From positions 2,108,001 to 2,172,000 of the forward strand of contig BSBM01001446.1 in NCBI GenBank assembly GCA_027924585.1: DNA of 64,000 bases. The letters are read 5' to 3'. The notes beneath the pieces are model-generated. The model made no database searches and was not told where the DNA came from. It was given only the letters and a program-made list of their open reading frames with translations. Positions 1 to 9,831 of the stretch are shown here, one piece after another. The stretch's first letter is position 1; each line of letters begins with the position of its first letter. This stretch comes from Larix kaempferi. Taxonomy: Eukaryota; Streptophyta; Pinopsida; Pinales; Pinaceae. The translations under genes and the position numbers were made by a program.

Positions 1-1490
1 TCTGTCAAGTGTGTTGTGAATAAAGATTTAGAATTTACTTTCTTGCATAGTGTGAAACATAGTATTAGAATTTACCTTTCCTGCAAAGTGTGATGTAGTT
101 CTAGAATTTACTTTTCCTACATAGTGTGAATTAGCTTTAATATTTACTTTCCAGCAGCATTTGATTTAATTTAGCATTTACTTTCAAGTGTGAATTTAAG
201 TTTAGCATTTACTTTCATGTCGTGTGATTTACTTTCATGTCGTGTGATTTACTTTCATTGCAATTTAGCTTCAATAGTTGTTTAGATGGCTAGTTCCTTG
301 ACAAAACATTGTAACTGCTTATACCATTGTTTGTAAGTAAGGTTATTGAACTATAACTTCAAGTAGATAAACTAATGTAAGAAGAGATTGTGGTTTGCAC
401 ACATAGTGCATGGTAACTTGCATGTTCTCAACGAACCCCGGGTTGACAATTAATGTACACTTATTAGTTGTTTTCTAAGTAATTAGAAGGAAATTAAAAA
501 GCTCGTCAATCCTCTAGTGAGATCAATGGCCAAGATTAAATTAGCCATCACTTTATTATATTTTTACTTTCACTTAATAAAAAGTGTTCCAATAAGTGAA
601 TTAATAATTAGATCACTTTAATTAAATTTTCCAAAGTAAACTTAGGAAAAATATATTAAATACAATTGGCTTCCTTATTTAAGTCTTTTCGATGCAAGGA
701 CGCATGCAATGCAGTAAGACCTTCCTTGTTGTCACTTTCTAACAATATTCATAGAAATAGTAGTTTGCGCCAAAGGTGTTCAAATAATGCTCTCACTTTC
801 AATTGTCTAAAATAGTCTTACAAAACATTAGTGGTTGAGCTAGAGAAAAAGAGTATTTTCTTGCTAAAAGCTATTCCTAGCCTAGGATAAGACTATAACT
901 TTGTCAATTTTGCGCTTCAAGTGCCCAAATTTTGGAAAAAATCTAACTTTGTCAACTATATTCATTGTCTTCTAATATACCATTTTGCTTTTCCATAGAA
1001 AGAGAAAACCAACCTTTGCATTTCTTCAAATACTTTGCTTTTCTGCAATAGTGAATCACAACAATGTAGAGACTGATATCAAGCTCATCTTAGGAGAATA
1101 TAGAACAAAAAGGCACAACTCCCAGTAGCTATTTTCCTTGTAATCAACACCATTTGTTTATTCCAATATAGTGCTTTGTCTTTTTTACCAAAGTGCCAAT
1201 GAACAAATGTACAATGTTTATTTTTCCATTTTGCAATTGTTTTCTCCTAGTATATAGAACTATGTAACAATATTAGTTGTTTCTTGGTCTAAAGTTTCAT
1301 GAATTTATGTGGCAGGTGCGCTTCCCTTGGCTATTTTCCCAATTTTTATAGCTACCAATAATGCGCATTGTACAATGGTATCCATACATATGAAGAGCCA
1401 AATTTCCAACCAACCATTCCTCTCATATACTTTAATCATTTTCCAGCAATGTGATCCAAATGTAGAATAATTTTATTCTACTTTAGCAAA
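1..1490. other. AT-rich non-coding DNA with short repeats
   Basis: No coding region is supported here. The first 260 bases repeat an irregular AATTTACTTTC / GTGTGAA motif, including two adjacent near-exact copies of ATGTCGTGTGATTTACTTTC around 215-254. Such runs are common near the 3' end of long plant LTRs, so this may be the tail of an element that begins outside the window. The rest is AT-rich with no recognisable structure. Confidence 0.5.
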
Positions 1491-1497
1491 ATTCCAG

Positions 1498-1737
1498 TTG
1501 TTCTGTTTGCAAAATTACTACTATGAACCGAGAAACTGCTTTCTTGATGCCTTGGCTCTGCTATTTCATTTCTGTTATAGATCACTAGAAATAAGAGAAG
1601 GAATCATGAATAATTTTCGTGCTTTATTGGAACACAAAGACCTTGCAACACTTCAATCAATGTGGACCGAATTAGCGATTTATTTTTTGTTGAGTTTGCA
1701 CAATGTAACAAATGTTCCTACATACCTAGATTGAATG
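1498..1737 (+). pseudogene. Short unrecognised coding remnant
   Basis: An open frame of about 78 codons without an ATG at its start, ending in TGA. The composition looks like real protein: a NCFLDALALLFHF stretch, then an amphipathic helix-like segment SLEIREGIMNNF. A Cys after Asn followed by a helix and an LR/IR dipeptide loosely resembles the catalytic segment of OTU proteases, and an OTU-like remnant lies 1.1 kb downstream on the same strand. The usual Asp-Gly before Asn-Cys is absent, so this is only a suggestion. No promoter or partner gene is visible. Confidence 0.25.
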
Positions 1738-1892
1738 TCATTATCTACTTCACAGTCAAATAAGCACAATGGGTAAGGACAATGGGGTGATGTATTATGC
1801 ATAAAATGGTTTTGCATGTGGCTAGATATCCTAGTTTTTGTTTGGTCATTAAAAAAAGGACCAAAATATCTTCGGTCCTACAGATATAGAAT

Positions 1893-2112
1893 ATTGCTAC
1901 AACCTTTTGTTCCATGACTAGACTTCTTCATCTGGCCACTTTGGACCACTATATCACATAGAACAATAGACTACAGTAAAAAATATTTGTTCCTATCTAC
2001 TAATTGCTACAACCTTTTGTTCTGTGACTAAACTCCTTCATCTGGCCACTTTGAACCACTGTATCACATAGAACAATAGACTACAATAAAAATTATTTGT
2101 TCCTATGTACTA
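1893..2112. repeat. 110-bp tandem duplication
   Basis: Two adjacent copies of a 110-bp unit start with ATTGCTACAACCTTTTGTTC at 1893 and 2003 and differ by roughly ten substitutions. Just downstream, another imperfect duplication with a period of about 89 bp starts at 2149 and 2238 (CCAAATGGATAT). No coding function is apparent. Confidence 0.75.
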
Positions 2113-2846
2113 AATGCATCTGCAAAAAAAATTGTATCAATAGCTGATCCAAATGGATATTGGTGGACACCCACCTATCCCATTGGCTGAAAACAATTTT
2201 TCTAGTTTGGCAATTTTTTTTGGGTCAGAGGATTGCTCCAAATGGATATCAGTGGCCACCCACCTATTCCACAATCTCAAGACAGTTTTTTCAGTTTAGT
2301 AATTTTTTTTACAGATTTTCATCTCCCAAAAGTTCAAGGGCTGTTTTGAGGCCCTAAATGAAATTTTTTGGCGACGCCATTGTCCATTCCTAGCCAAAGG
2401 CACATTGGTCAAGAAAAATGTGTACTTATCGGCTATACCTCTCCAATGAGCTACCAAACACCCTAAACGGAGATAATATGCAAAAGTTATGCCCCTGAGA
2501 AGTTGATATCTCCACTAACCACCTTAGGACCCGCAAACCTTTTTACAGATCATCTTCTAGGGTTAAGTTTTTGAATATTAGGGTTTTTTCCCTCTTGTTT
2601 ATGATAAAAAGGCCCTTCAACCTCCTTTTGTAATTGTCTTGTGACAAATGGCCGTAGCTTCCACAACTATTCTAAAAGATAAAGCTGCCATCATTCTAGC
2701 TGCTTTATTTTACAACTTGCTCTATTTGATTGAATTAATAGAATTGGAGTTTATTGTATCACTGTGTTTCATGCATTATATCGTTTTATGTGGTTCTATA
2801 TATGCTCTTTCATTTCGTTCTCACATAAATGTGTATCAATAGCCTA
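2113..2846. other. Non-coding spacer
   Basis: Beyond the 89-bp imperfect duplication at 2149-2326, no conserved coding frame is visible. Short frames at 2160-2357 and 2648-2842 have no recognisable domain. Confidence 0.4.
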
Positions 2847-3360
2847 ATGGACTTGCAATATATTAAACAAGCACTATTAAAGCAAGGTTTCTCTATTGTT
2901 GGTTCTATAGTTGGCAATTGCCATGACTCATTATCTGAATCTATTTGCAAATTGTTATCATTATTTAATGTATATACATTGAGAAAGGCAATGGCACAAA
3001 AATTTTACAATTGCTTTGTTGCCAATGACATGCGGGCAATCAAATTCCTAAACAAGTACCTAGATGAAATGACAATTAGACATAAGAACCTTGTTTCTAG
3101 TTGGCATGGGTATATTGTAAATTTGTCAAAGCCATATAGGCATGTGGGATAAAAGGCGATGAATTTGGAATAATGGCTATGTGAGTTGCTAGGTGTTAAC
3201 ATATACATTTGAAATACTAGCTTAAAAAAATTAGCCTCAAATTCTATTTATTAGACAATTCCTCAGAAGTTTTATATCTAATGTATGATGTACTTGATTC
3301 ATTGCATTTTCACTTCCAACCATTGCTTAAAAACACTAATGTGTCTCTTTCTTCAATCCC
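2847..3360 (+). pseudogene. Decayed OTU-like cysteine protease domain
   Basis: The frame opens at ATG 2847 and runs to a TAA at 3150-3152. Homology-like sequence continues past it through further stops and one frame change to about 3360. Visible OTU hallmarks in order: a Gly-Asn-Cys box (VGNCHDSLSESICKLL, about residue 25) where the catalytic Cys would sit, a YTLRKAMAQ helix, a KYLDEM segment, then after the first stop an L-E/CELLGVNIYI strand, and finally LHFHFQPLL, the expected site of the catalytic His. OTU proteins are deubiquitinating cysteine proteases. The same fold has been described in some mobile elements (Helentron-type Helitrons, Dualen/RandI non-LTR elements). At least three stops and a frameshift make it non-functional. 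It ends before GypM, so a larger parent gene may have been cut. Confidence 0.5.
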
Positions 3361-4028
3361 CTCTTCTGCAATTGCAATCTCTAACCTCCATGATCTTTCA
3401 AATAGTTGTAAGCAGAATCAAGAGCCCGAATACAAAAAAAATAACATAGAACAAGGTCCAAATAATCATGCATTTACCAAAGTGAACAATGTGACCACAA
3501 TTCACACATGTGGAAAGAGAAAAAATATATAAGAAGTCTTAGATCAAAAGAAGGTGCAAAAGAAAACACAGAGTTTGCTCATTTGCTAAAAACTGTTGAT
3601 TCAGAAATCCAAGGCATCCAAAACAAAAGTCCTTCCAACCAAATAAAAAAACTACATCGATTAAAAAAAAACCGAAAAACAAGGAAAAACTATTTCACAA
3701 GAGTAGATTAACCATGTAAAAAGGATCACAACGATTAATACATACTTGGAATCAATTCAAGGCACACCAACTTATGCATGCTTTGTATGTGAGTGTTTGC
3801 AATTTTAAAAAGACATGCACATCATTGATAATAACATTGTTTCATCCTTCATTCCTTTTGCATCTAACAATCAATCAAAAGTCATTGAACCTGGTGACCA
3901 AATTTGCACATCTTTCAAAAAAGCACTATCTGATGAACAATTACCTAGATATGCAACCCCTTTCCAAATTTGTTGCAATTAAAAAATACCTTTTGTCATA
4001 GCTTTAATGATATTGGAGGAACACCTAG
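3361..4028 (+). pseudogene. Possible downstream part of the OTU-like remnant
   Basis: Short basic frames (for example 3508-3711, rich in Lys and Arg) and a stretch near 3860-3950 reading KVIEPGDQICTSF look protein-like but are broken by frame changes. I do not recognise a family. They lie on the same strand directly after the OTU-like domain and stop at the GypM LTR boundary at 4029, so they may be the remaining part of the same disrupted gene. Confidence 0.2.
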
Positions 4029-4129
4029 TGTAACGTTCCCGGTCCCCTCAGTGCCCTTTAGAGGTGATGGGGGAGCTCCTTAGAAACAACCTGCTAATTT
4101 TTTTCTTCCAAACTATGCACTTTCGCACA

Positions 4130-4740
4130 ACTGCAATAACTTCGGTCTGCAAGCCATAAGTCCGGAGGTTGAAGTCGGCACCCCAACGCACCAATTAAAG
4201 AATTACACTTCCGACTTTTGCGATTTGCAATGCTGGAATCGGAATGCCAGAACACCAAATATACAACGTCGAAGAAATACGCCTCCGACTTCTGCAATCT
4301 GCAATCCACAGTGCGGGAGTCGGAAAGTCGGAACATCCAATTCACAACTTCAAAGATTCACACCTTCGACTTCTGCAATCTGTGATGTGGGAGTCGGAAG
4401 TCGGAACCCCAAATTCTCTGCTTTGTCAAATCATGCCTCTGACTTCCACAATCCGCCATCTGTGATATAGGAGTAAGAAGTCGGAACTCCAAATTCACAG
4501 CTCCGAGAAAATTACACCTCCAACTTCCACAATATGCAATCCACCTTTAGGGAGCGGAAGTCTGAACCACAGCATGCAACTCCGAAGAAATCACCCCTCT
4601 AAATTCCGCAATATTCAATCCAACATGTGGGATTCGAAAGTCAGAACTCCAATGCACCACACCGAGAATTCATGCCTCCGACTTCCTCCATCCACAATCT
4701 GCACTGCGGATTCAGAAAGTCGGAAGTCGACCATATACCC
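4130..4740. repeat. ~81-bp tandem repeat block in GypM LTR
   Basis: Seven to eight degenerate copies of a unit of about 81 bp, recognisable by CCTCCGACTTC, CAATCTGCAATCCAC and GAGTCGGAAAGTCGGAAC in each period. Copies differ by substitutions and small indels. The repeats create overlapping open frames on both strands that are not genes. Confidence 0.75.
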
Positions 4741-5904
4741 CTTCTACTGCCAACTTCTCAGGTTGATAACTTTCTCATCCTAAGTCCATTTTTGACAAAA
4801 TTGGTACCGTTGGAAAGCTCTTGGTGATTCCTATGCAACCGCATGATCCTCAGCCACACTCGAGGACTCTAATATTGTCCTTTTTTCCAACCCAAAATGT
4901 GCCCCCCAAACTTCATCAAGGCCTCTTTACCACTCTATAAGGGGCTCTTATACTACTCTGTCATGGACCCTCCCCTCATCTGACCTACAGAGGGAACATG
5001 AACACAACAGGGTTGTCTATTTCTCCCCCAAATCAATGAATGAACCTTTTGAACATTCCGGGCCTTTACCAGCTTAGACGTATTCATTAAGGCATAAATT
5101 CATAGCATTAAAAATAAGAATGCAGAGGTGTAGAAGCATGGTAAAATAATATACAAAGAAGAATTGAACCATATTAACACAAACTTAGAATGCCTCTACC
5201 AACATTTCATCATATGCATACACAACATAATGCACAGGCATTTAGTCCTATTACTTATCTAGATCAATCCGTGTATCTTGACTTAAACAAACAAACATGC
5301 ATATATGTAAAATAAGCATAATTTGAACCACATAGCACACTTTTCTTTAAGATGAAATCACCAAGCAACTGGCTATGGACTGCAACATTCCAACCCAACC
5401 ATAGGTCTCTTCCTAGCCTATATTCTTTCAGCACTCAGAGATCACCATCGAGCTGGGGATATGTATCCACTAAGAAGGAACTCACAGGTTCACTCACAGC
5501 CATGGTTTCACAATTATTCAGGCACAACAAACACCCACCTGGCTTTGTCAAGCAAGTGGGGAGACATAGAAGGAGGTTTCTAAGTCAATGAGCTCAACAC
5601 ATAGAGCTACATGCATATCCAATTGGATCTAGATAGTCCAGTAACCCCCATCACCTCCACTCTCAGCCTAAGTAATGTCCCCTTCTCTGCTACACAGTCC
5701 CTCGGGCGCCCCTTCCCTCAGCGCTGACCTGGGTAGGTATGGTTGGTATCGAATTCTAAATCAAGTATGAATGAGCCCTCACTGGATCTACCATGAAGTC
5801 TAACCACCGCGGTCTCTCTCCCACTAGGATACTCTCTTAGATCTTACTCTGCATTACGGCCGAAAGCCTCTGTCTCGCATATGGGTTTCCAGTTATCAAA
5901 TTAG

Positions 5905-6170
5905 GGTCTCTCAATGTATTTCTGGGCGTAGTTGTGGCCAAATGGCTCTGTCCTGTCGATTCCCTTTTGGGCTTCCAAAACAAAGTTTCCCTATGAATTT
6001 CTGAGCATTGCTGCGGTCGAACAGCTTCGTCTCGCCGCTGCTCTTTCGGGCTTCCAAAACCGGGTTTTCCTATGAATTTATGGGCATCCAAACCTCTCGA
6101 TTTTTCCCCAAGGTTCATGTCGACAGATCCCCTGTTGTATTTAACTTCCCATATGAATTTCTGGGCGATT
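5905..6170. repeat. ~79-bp imperfect tandem repeats in GypM LTR
   Basis: Three to four degenerate copies marked by (A)TGAATTTCTGGGC and GGGCTTCCAAAAC, spaced about 79 bp apart (near 5916, 5995, 6073 and 6153). They are GC-richer than the surroundings. Confidence 0.55.
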
Positions 6171-6782
6171 TTGGCACTCCAAATTGTGGTTGCTTCCCTA
6201 GTCGTGATTTTTGGGTTTTTTTCTCTCTGTTGGGCTGCGTCCCCCCATCAAAACTTAAAACTCTATCTTCCCTTCCACCATGGCCTGCGAATGAAGGAAA
6301 AACATTCCCTCCATGAGGTAGGGTGACTTATGGTTCAAGCCAACCAAGCCCATACCCTATATTATGAATTTCGGGGATGCTCATACTCCATCAATCCATG
6401 GACTGATTTCCTGAAGTACTTCCTTACAACAACATTAAATGACAACTAGAAAAGTCAAAGGGATCTCAAGGTGACATATGGAATCCTAGGGTTCAATCCA
6501 ACAACCCCCTCACCTCTCCCTAGTGTATACACATATTCCCCTCATTTAGTTGCCTCCATAGCCAACCCCTTGGTATTTTTGTTTGCATTATAATCATTTA
6601 CATCATTTTTACAAATTCCCCATGGATTACTAGCACATGGATAGCACAACATAAAATACCAGGCTAAACATTCACTATCGAGGCCTTGGGCTTGAGCTCC
6701 ATGCTAGGAATCATACATCATGTATATACAATGTTTACATTACAAGCCAATACATCTGACGGGTTAAAATGAGGGTATTACA

Positions 6783-6797
6783 ATTCCCTCCCCCTTA
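6783..6797 (-). promoter_or_regulatory. GypM polypurine tract (plus-strand primer site)
   Basis: On the minus strand, TAAGGGGGAGGGAAT lies directly against the LTR start TGTAATACCC. This is the expected position and composition of the RNase H-resistant primer for plus-strand DNA synthesis. Five bases further upstream on that strand is a perfect 7-bp inverted repeat with loop AGGA (6802-6819). Confidence 0.7.
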
Positions 6798-6944
6798 GAA
6801 TAACATCGTCCTCGATGTTCCAATACTTACGAATACTTACACAGTTTACACATCAAAATTCACAAAATGTGGTAGGTCTGTCCTGCATTTCATCCTTTAA
6901 TCTGGGTTTTCAGGACCAAGTCCCATGGCTTCTACAAGCTGCTC

Positions 6945-7232
6945 CTACTGGCTTTGACCTTCCAACTCCACTTTTGGGCATTGCTCCACAACAACCCCTT
7001 CATTTTCTTTACCTTCCAGCAGATCTACAAGTTTGGAAAATTTATGGCTACTATCTATCTTGTTGTCTTTTGTTGGGTAGTTACGGAGGAAATGATTTCC
7101 TCCACATGCCCAACATTTCAATTGCTGCTTTTGTAGCTTGAGAATTTCCTTAAGGTCTTCTTGGGTCTTGGAAATTGTTTGAAGAAGACTTTCAGCCAAA
7201 TCCAAGAGCTTTTGATCTTTTGTCGTGGTCAT
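6945..7232 (-). CDS. Short Gag-like protein with a damaged zinc knuckle (GypM)
   Basis: An uninterrupted 95-codon frame on the minus strand. The N-terminal half is a Lys/Gln/Leu-rich helix-forming segment (about residues 5-38). Residues about 40-52 read CWACGGNHFLRNYP, the CX2CX4HX4C zinc knuckle of retroviral and Ty3/gypsy nucleocapsids with the last Cys replaced by Tyr. The C-terminal part is acidic. The whole protein is far shorter than a normal Gag (300 residues or more), and the polypurine tract lies only about 150 bp after its stop, so no pol can fit. This points to an internally deleted, non-autonomous element in which the tail of Gag survives. It could instead be a chance-open remnant. 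Confidence 0.45.
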   Translation of the reverse strand: MTTTKDQKLLDLAESLLQTISKTQEDLKEILKLQKQQLKCWACGGNHFLRNYPTKDNKIDSSHKFSKLVDLLEGKENEGVVVEQCPKVELEGQSQ

Positions 7233-7507
7233 TGTGCATGACTACCCACACATTGCTTGCTAGCAACACTTGCCTTGTAACAGCTGCGACCAATTGGTTT
7301 AATTTTCACCTGTGAAATTCATCTTTGCAAATTGTTTTAGGCCAAGCCTAAAATAACCATTAAGATCAGTCAATTACTTGCCCAATTGACATGGAAAGTT
7401 CATGCTTTTTTCACAAGACTTCCACACATTTCATGCTTGTCCAACATACAAATGAACTCATTCATGTTCATCCTTTCACAGAGAATTAACTAATTCAGCA
7501 TTCACAA

Positions 7508-7680
7508 TTTATTTCAAGCAAAATAACACAATCAATTTTCAGCCATGACATGCATTCAACAGTTTATTTCAAGCAAAATAAACACAATCAACTCTCAGCC
7601 ATGACATGCATTCAACAAGTTATTTCAAGCAAAATAAACACAATCAACTTTCAGCCATAACATGCATTCAACAATTTTTT
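7508..7680. repeat. 56-bp tandem repeat, three copies
   Basis: TTTCAAGCAAAATAAACACA recurs at 7512, 7567 and 7623, each time followed by AGCCATGACATGCATTCAAC with few differences. The period is 55-56 bp. Confidence 0.8.
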
Positions 7681-8275
7681 GTTTCTAAAATGCATCGATC
7701 AAAAGGGAAAGAGAAGAGTAAGAGTTTCCCCCTCTTAATCTTGTTCCAATCTGGAGCCCCACCACAACTGTGGTTCCATGCTCCTTGGTCTCTTTCACTT
7801 CAAATGTGAATGCTTGACTCACCTTTTCCTTGTTTTGGCGATGACACTTGGTGTTTAAGGTCTGTCCAAGGCTTCTCAACTAGGGAACCTCTCCCCATGG
7901 TTCCTACAGAACCTTTGGCTGCTAGGACCCACACAAGTCCACTATAACCACTTTCCATTGCTAAACATACCGAGCTTTCCAAAACAGTCACATGTCCACA
8001 TGCACCCTTAGGATTCCTCAAGGTCCTTGCATCCAACAACACCTACACTCAAACATTGAGTCAATTCACATGTCAAGTTCATTTTCATAGGATTTATCTC
8101 TTAAACAAGAGTTTAAAAATCATAGCCAAATCATATACACACGTATATTCATATTAAATAAGCAAGAAGATGCAAGATAAACCAAATACTTATCTGTATT
8201 GGACGTCTTTACGTTATTCCATAGGTTCCTTCATTTTTTTACAATCCTCAGGTCACTTGTGGATACAATAACAAA

Positions 8276-8553
8276 TGTCTGGCCAGCACGCAACGTGCTC
8301 CACAACATTCAAATAGCCAATTCCAATCCAGTATGTCGATCGGGTTTATTAGGAATTCCATTCACCAATATGCTAAGCTAGTTTTCTGACTGGGTTTATC
8401 AAGCATTCAACGAATGTTTGGCTAGCACGTAGGATGCTCCACAAAATTCGAATAACTAATGCCAAGCTAGTACGCCAAATGGGTTTATCAAACATTTCAT
8501 TAACCAATATGCTAAGCCAGTTCTCCAACTAGGTTGATCAAGCAAACAACAAC
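8276..8553. repeat. 139-bp tandem duplication
   Basis: Two adjacent copies starting TGTCTGGCCAGCACG (8276) and TGTTTGGCTAGCACG (8415), about 80 percent identical by eye. Each contains an internal sub-repeat marked by GGGTTTATTAGG or GGGTTTATCAA, giving a nested period of about 65-70 bp. Confidence 0.7.
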
Positions 8554-9173
8554 CATCCACACGCATAGAGATGGTACCCCTTCTTCACTTTGCTTCTTAG
8601 TATGCAACACAAAATGACATGATATAAAATTGTAATATATTTCATAAGAATTCACTCTCTAATATTGAAACACCAGGAATGTGTCCATTCCCTTAGGGTG
8701 TCGTCAATGTTGACAACCATAACACAAAAAAGCACCCTAAAGGTGCGCACCCCTTTCCGATGTGATCCATGTAGTCCATAATCACACTCGAGCAGTCTGA
8801 AATAAAAACATGCTATGGATATTAATTCTAATAATTAGATAGGCATATTCTCAACAAATGTTACAAAATACTTAATGGTTTGCATATGTATTTCCTCTTC
8901 CTTTTGCGAGGAATGAGGATCCATTATCTGAGTTAACAATCCCTCAGGATTGTTACCCTAATCCCTTTCCATTTCATAAAAAAACATATGCCCTATTGGC
9001 ATAACTTCACCATCTCACCCGCTTTGTTGACCAACAAGCATTTCAGATGAGACATTATCAAAATTTACAATGACATTTCACCCAAAATCCATTTCCAAAG
9101 TATGGGATATTTCCCATGGAGTTTGGCTTCTGCAAGCCATAGCACATGGTATTCCTGCAATGTGTCTTCCTGA

Positions 9174-9819
9174 TGTTGATGTATATGTAACTTCGGAATG
9201 TATTTCACACATATGTATATTGTATTCCTATAGAGATGTTATTATTCCTCTATATGGAAGTGTCGTCATTTATATTGTAAGTGTCGCAACTTATACTTGA
9301 TGGGTTATTAGATCACCTTGTTGGGGTCGGCCCTGTATAAGTCATGTGGGTCAAAGGGTTATTAGACCACCCTATTGGGGGTCGGCCATGTGGTTCAAAG
9401 GTTTATTAGACCACCCTAGTGGGGGTCATCCCAGTCAGCATTATGTTAAGTGGTTAAGTTGAGGCCGACCTAGTTGAGTAAAGGTCAAGTCAAGTTAGTG
9501 TATAAATAGAGAGTGTGTCTCTCTCATTTTATACATTCTATTCTCTCACTCACACTTGGGAGAGTGGCACACTTATGGAGGAGGAGGCTCTGCTACTAGG
9601 AGAAGACTATCTCTTGTATTCTGGTTGTATCATTGCCCTATCTATCTCTGAGGAAGTTATTGGGGTTTTTCACCTTTATGGTTTTCCCCAAGTAAAATCT
9701 GTGTCTCTTGTGTGCTTGCATTATTGTGTCCATGATTGATATGCTATAGATATGCTATACATGTTGTTCTCTCAGTTAAGATCCTATATCAAATTGAAGT
9801 AAATTCTGAAAATTTAACA
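9174..9819 (+). repeat. CopA 5' LTR
   Basis: Begins TGTTGATGTATATG and ends AAATTTAACA. A TATA box TATAAATA lies at 9501-9508, about 320 bp before the LTR end. Between 9300 and 9440 a short module (GGGTTATTAGACCACCCTA plus TGGGGTCGGCC) is repeated three times and may be an enhancer-like array. The open frame at 9515-9739 is LTR sequence recurring in the 3' LTR, not a gene. Confidence 0.92.
9501..9508 (+). promoter_or_regulatory. CopA LTR TATA box
   Basis: TATAAATA in an otherwise ordinary LTR context. The same box is at 16156-16163 in the 3' LTR and in the same relative place in the CopB LTR (22055-22062), as expected for the RNA polymerase II promoter defining the U3/R boundary. Confidence 0.65.
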
Positions 9820-9831
9820 TGGTATTACAGC
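9820..9831 (+). promoter_or_regulatory. CopA primer-binding site
   Basis: TGGTATTACAGC starts at the base after the LTR. It resembles TGGTATCAGAGC, the complement of the 3' end of plant initiator Met-tRNA, with two to three changes. This fixes the 5' LTR end. Confidence 0.75.

Larger units (their letters stand above)
4029..6782 (-). mobile_element. 3' LTR of minus-strand gypsy element GypM
   Basis: Read on the minus strand, this 2.75-kb segment begins TGTAATACCCTC at 6782 and ends GGGAACGTTACA at 4029, so it has TG...CA termini. The minus-strand start is preceded by a polypurine tract and a CGAGGACGA palindrome, which is typical of the 3' end of chromovirus-like Ty3/gypsy elements. Bases 4024-4028 (CCTAG) would be the target-site duplication, but the other end of the element could not be found. 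The LTR holds two tandem-repeat blocks, annotated separately. Short open frames inside it are not considered coding. Confidence 0.65.
7233..9173 (-). other. GypM interior, non-coding
   Basis: No coding region supported on either strand. It contains two tandem-repeat blocks (7508-7680, 8276-8553). I assign it to GypM because it lies beyond its gag-like frame and is continuous with it. CopA then interrupts it at 9174, and the sequence resumes at 16480. Confidence 0.4.
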
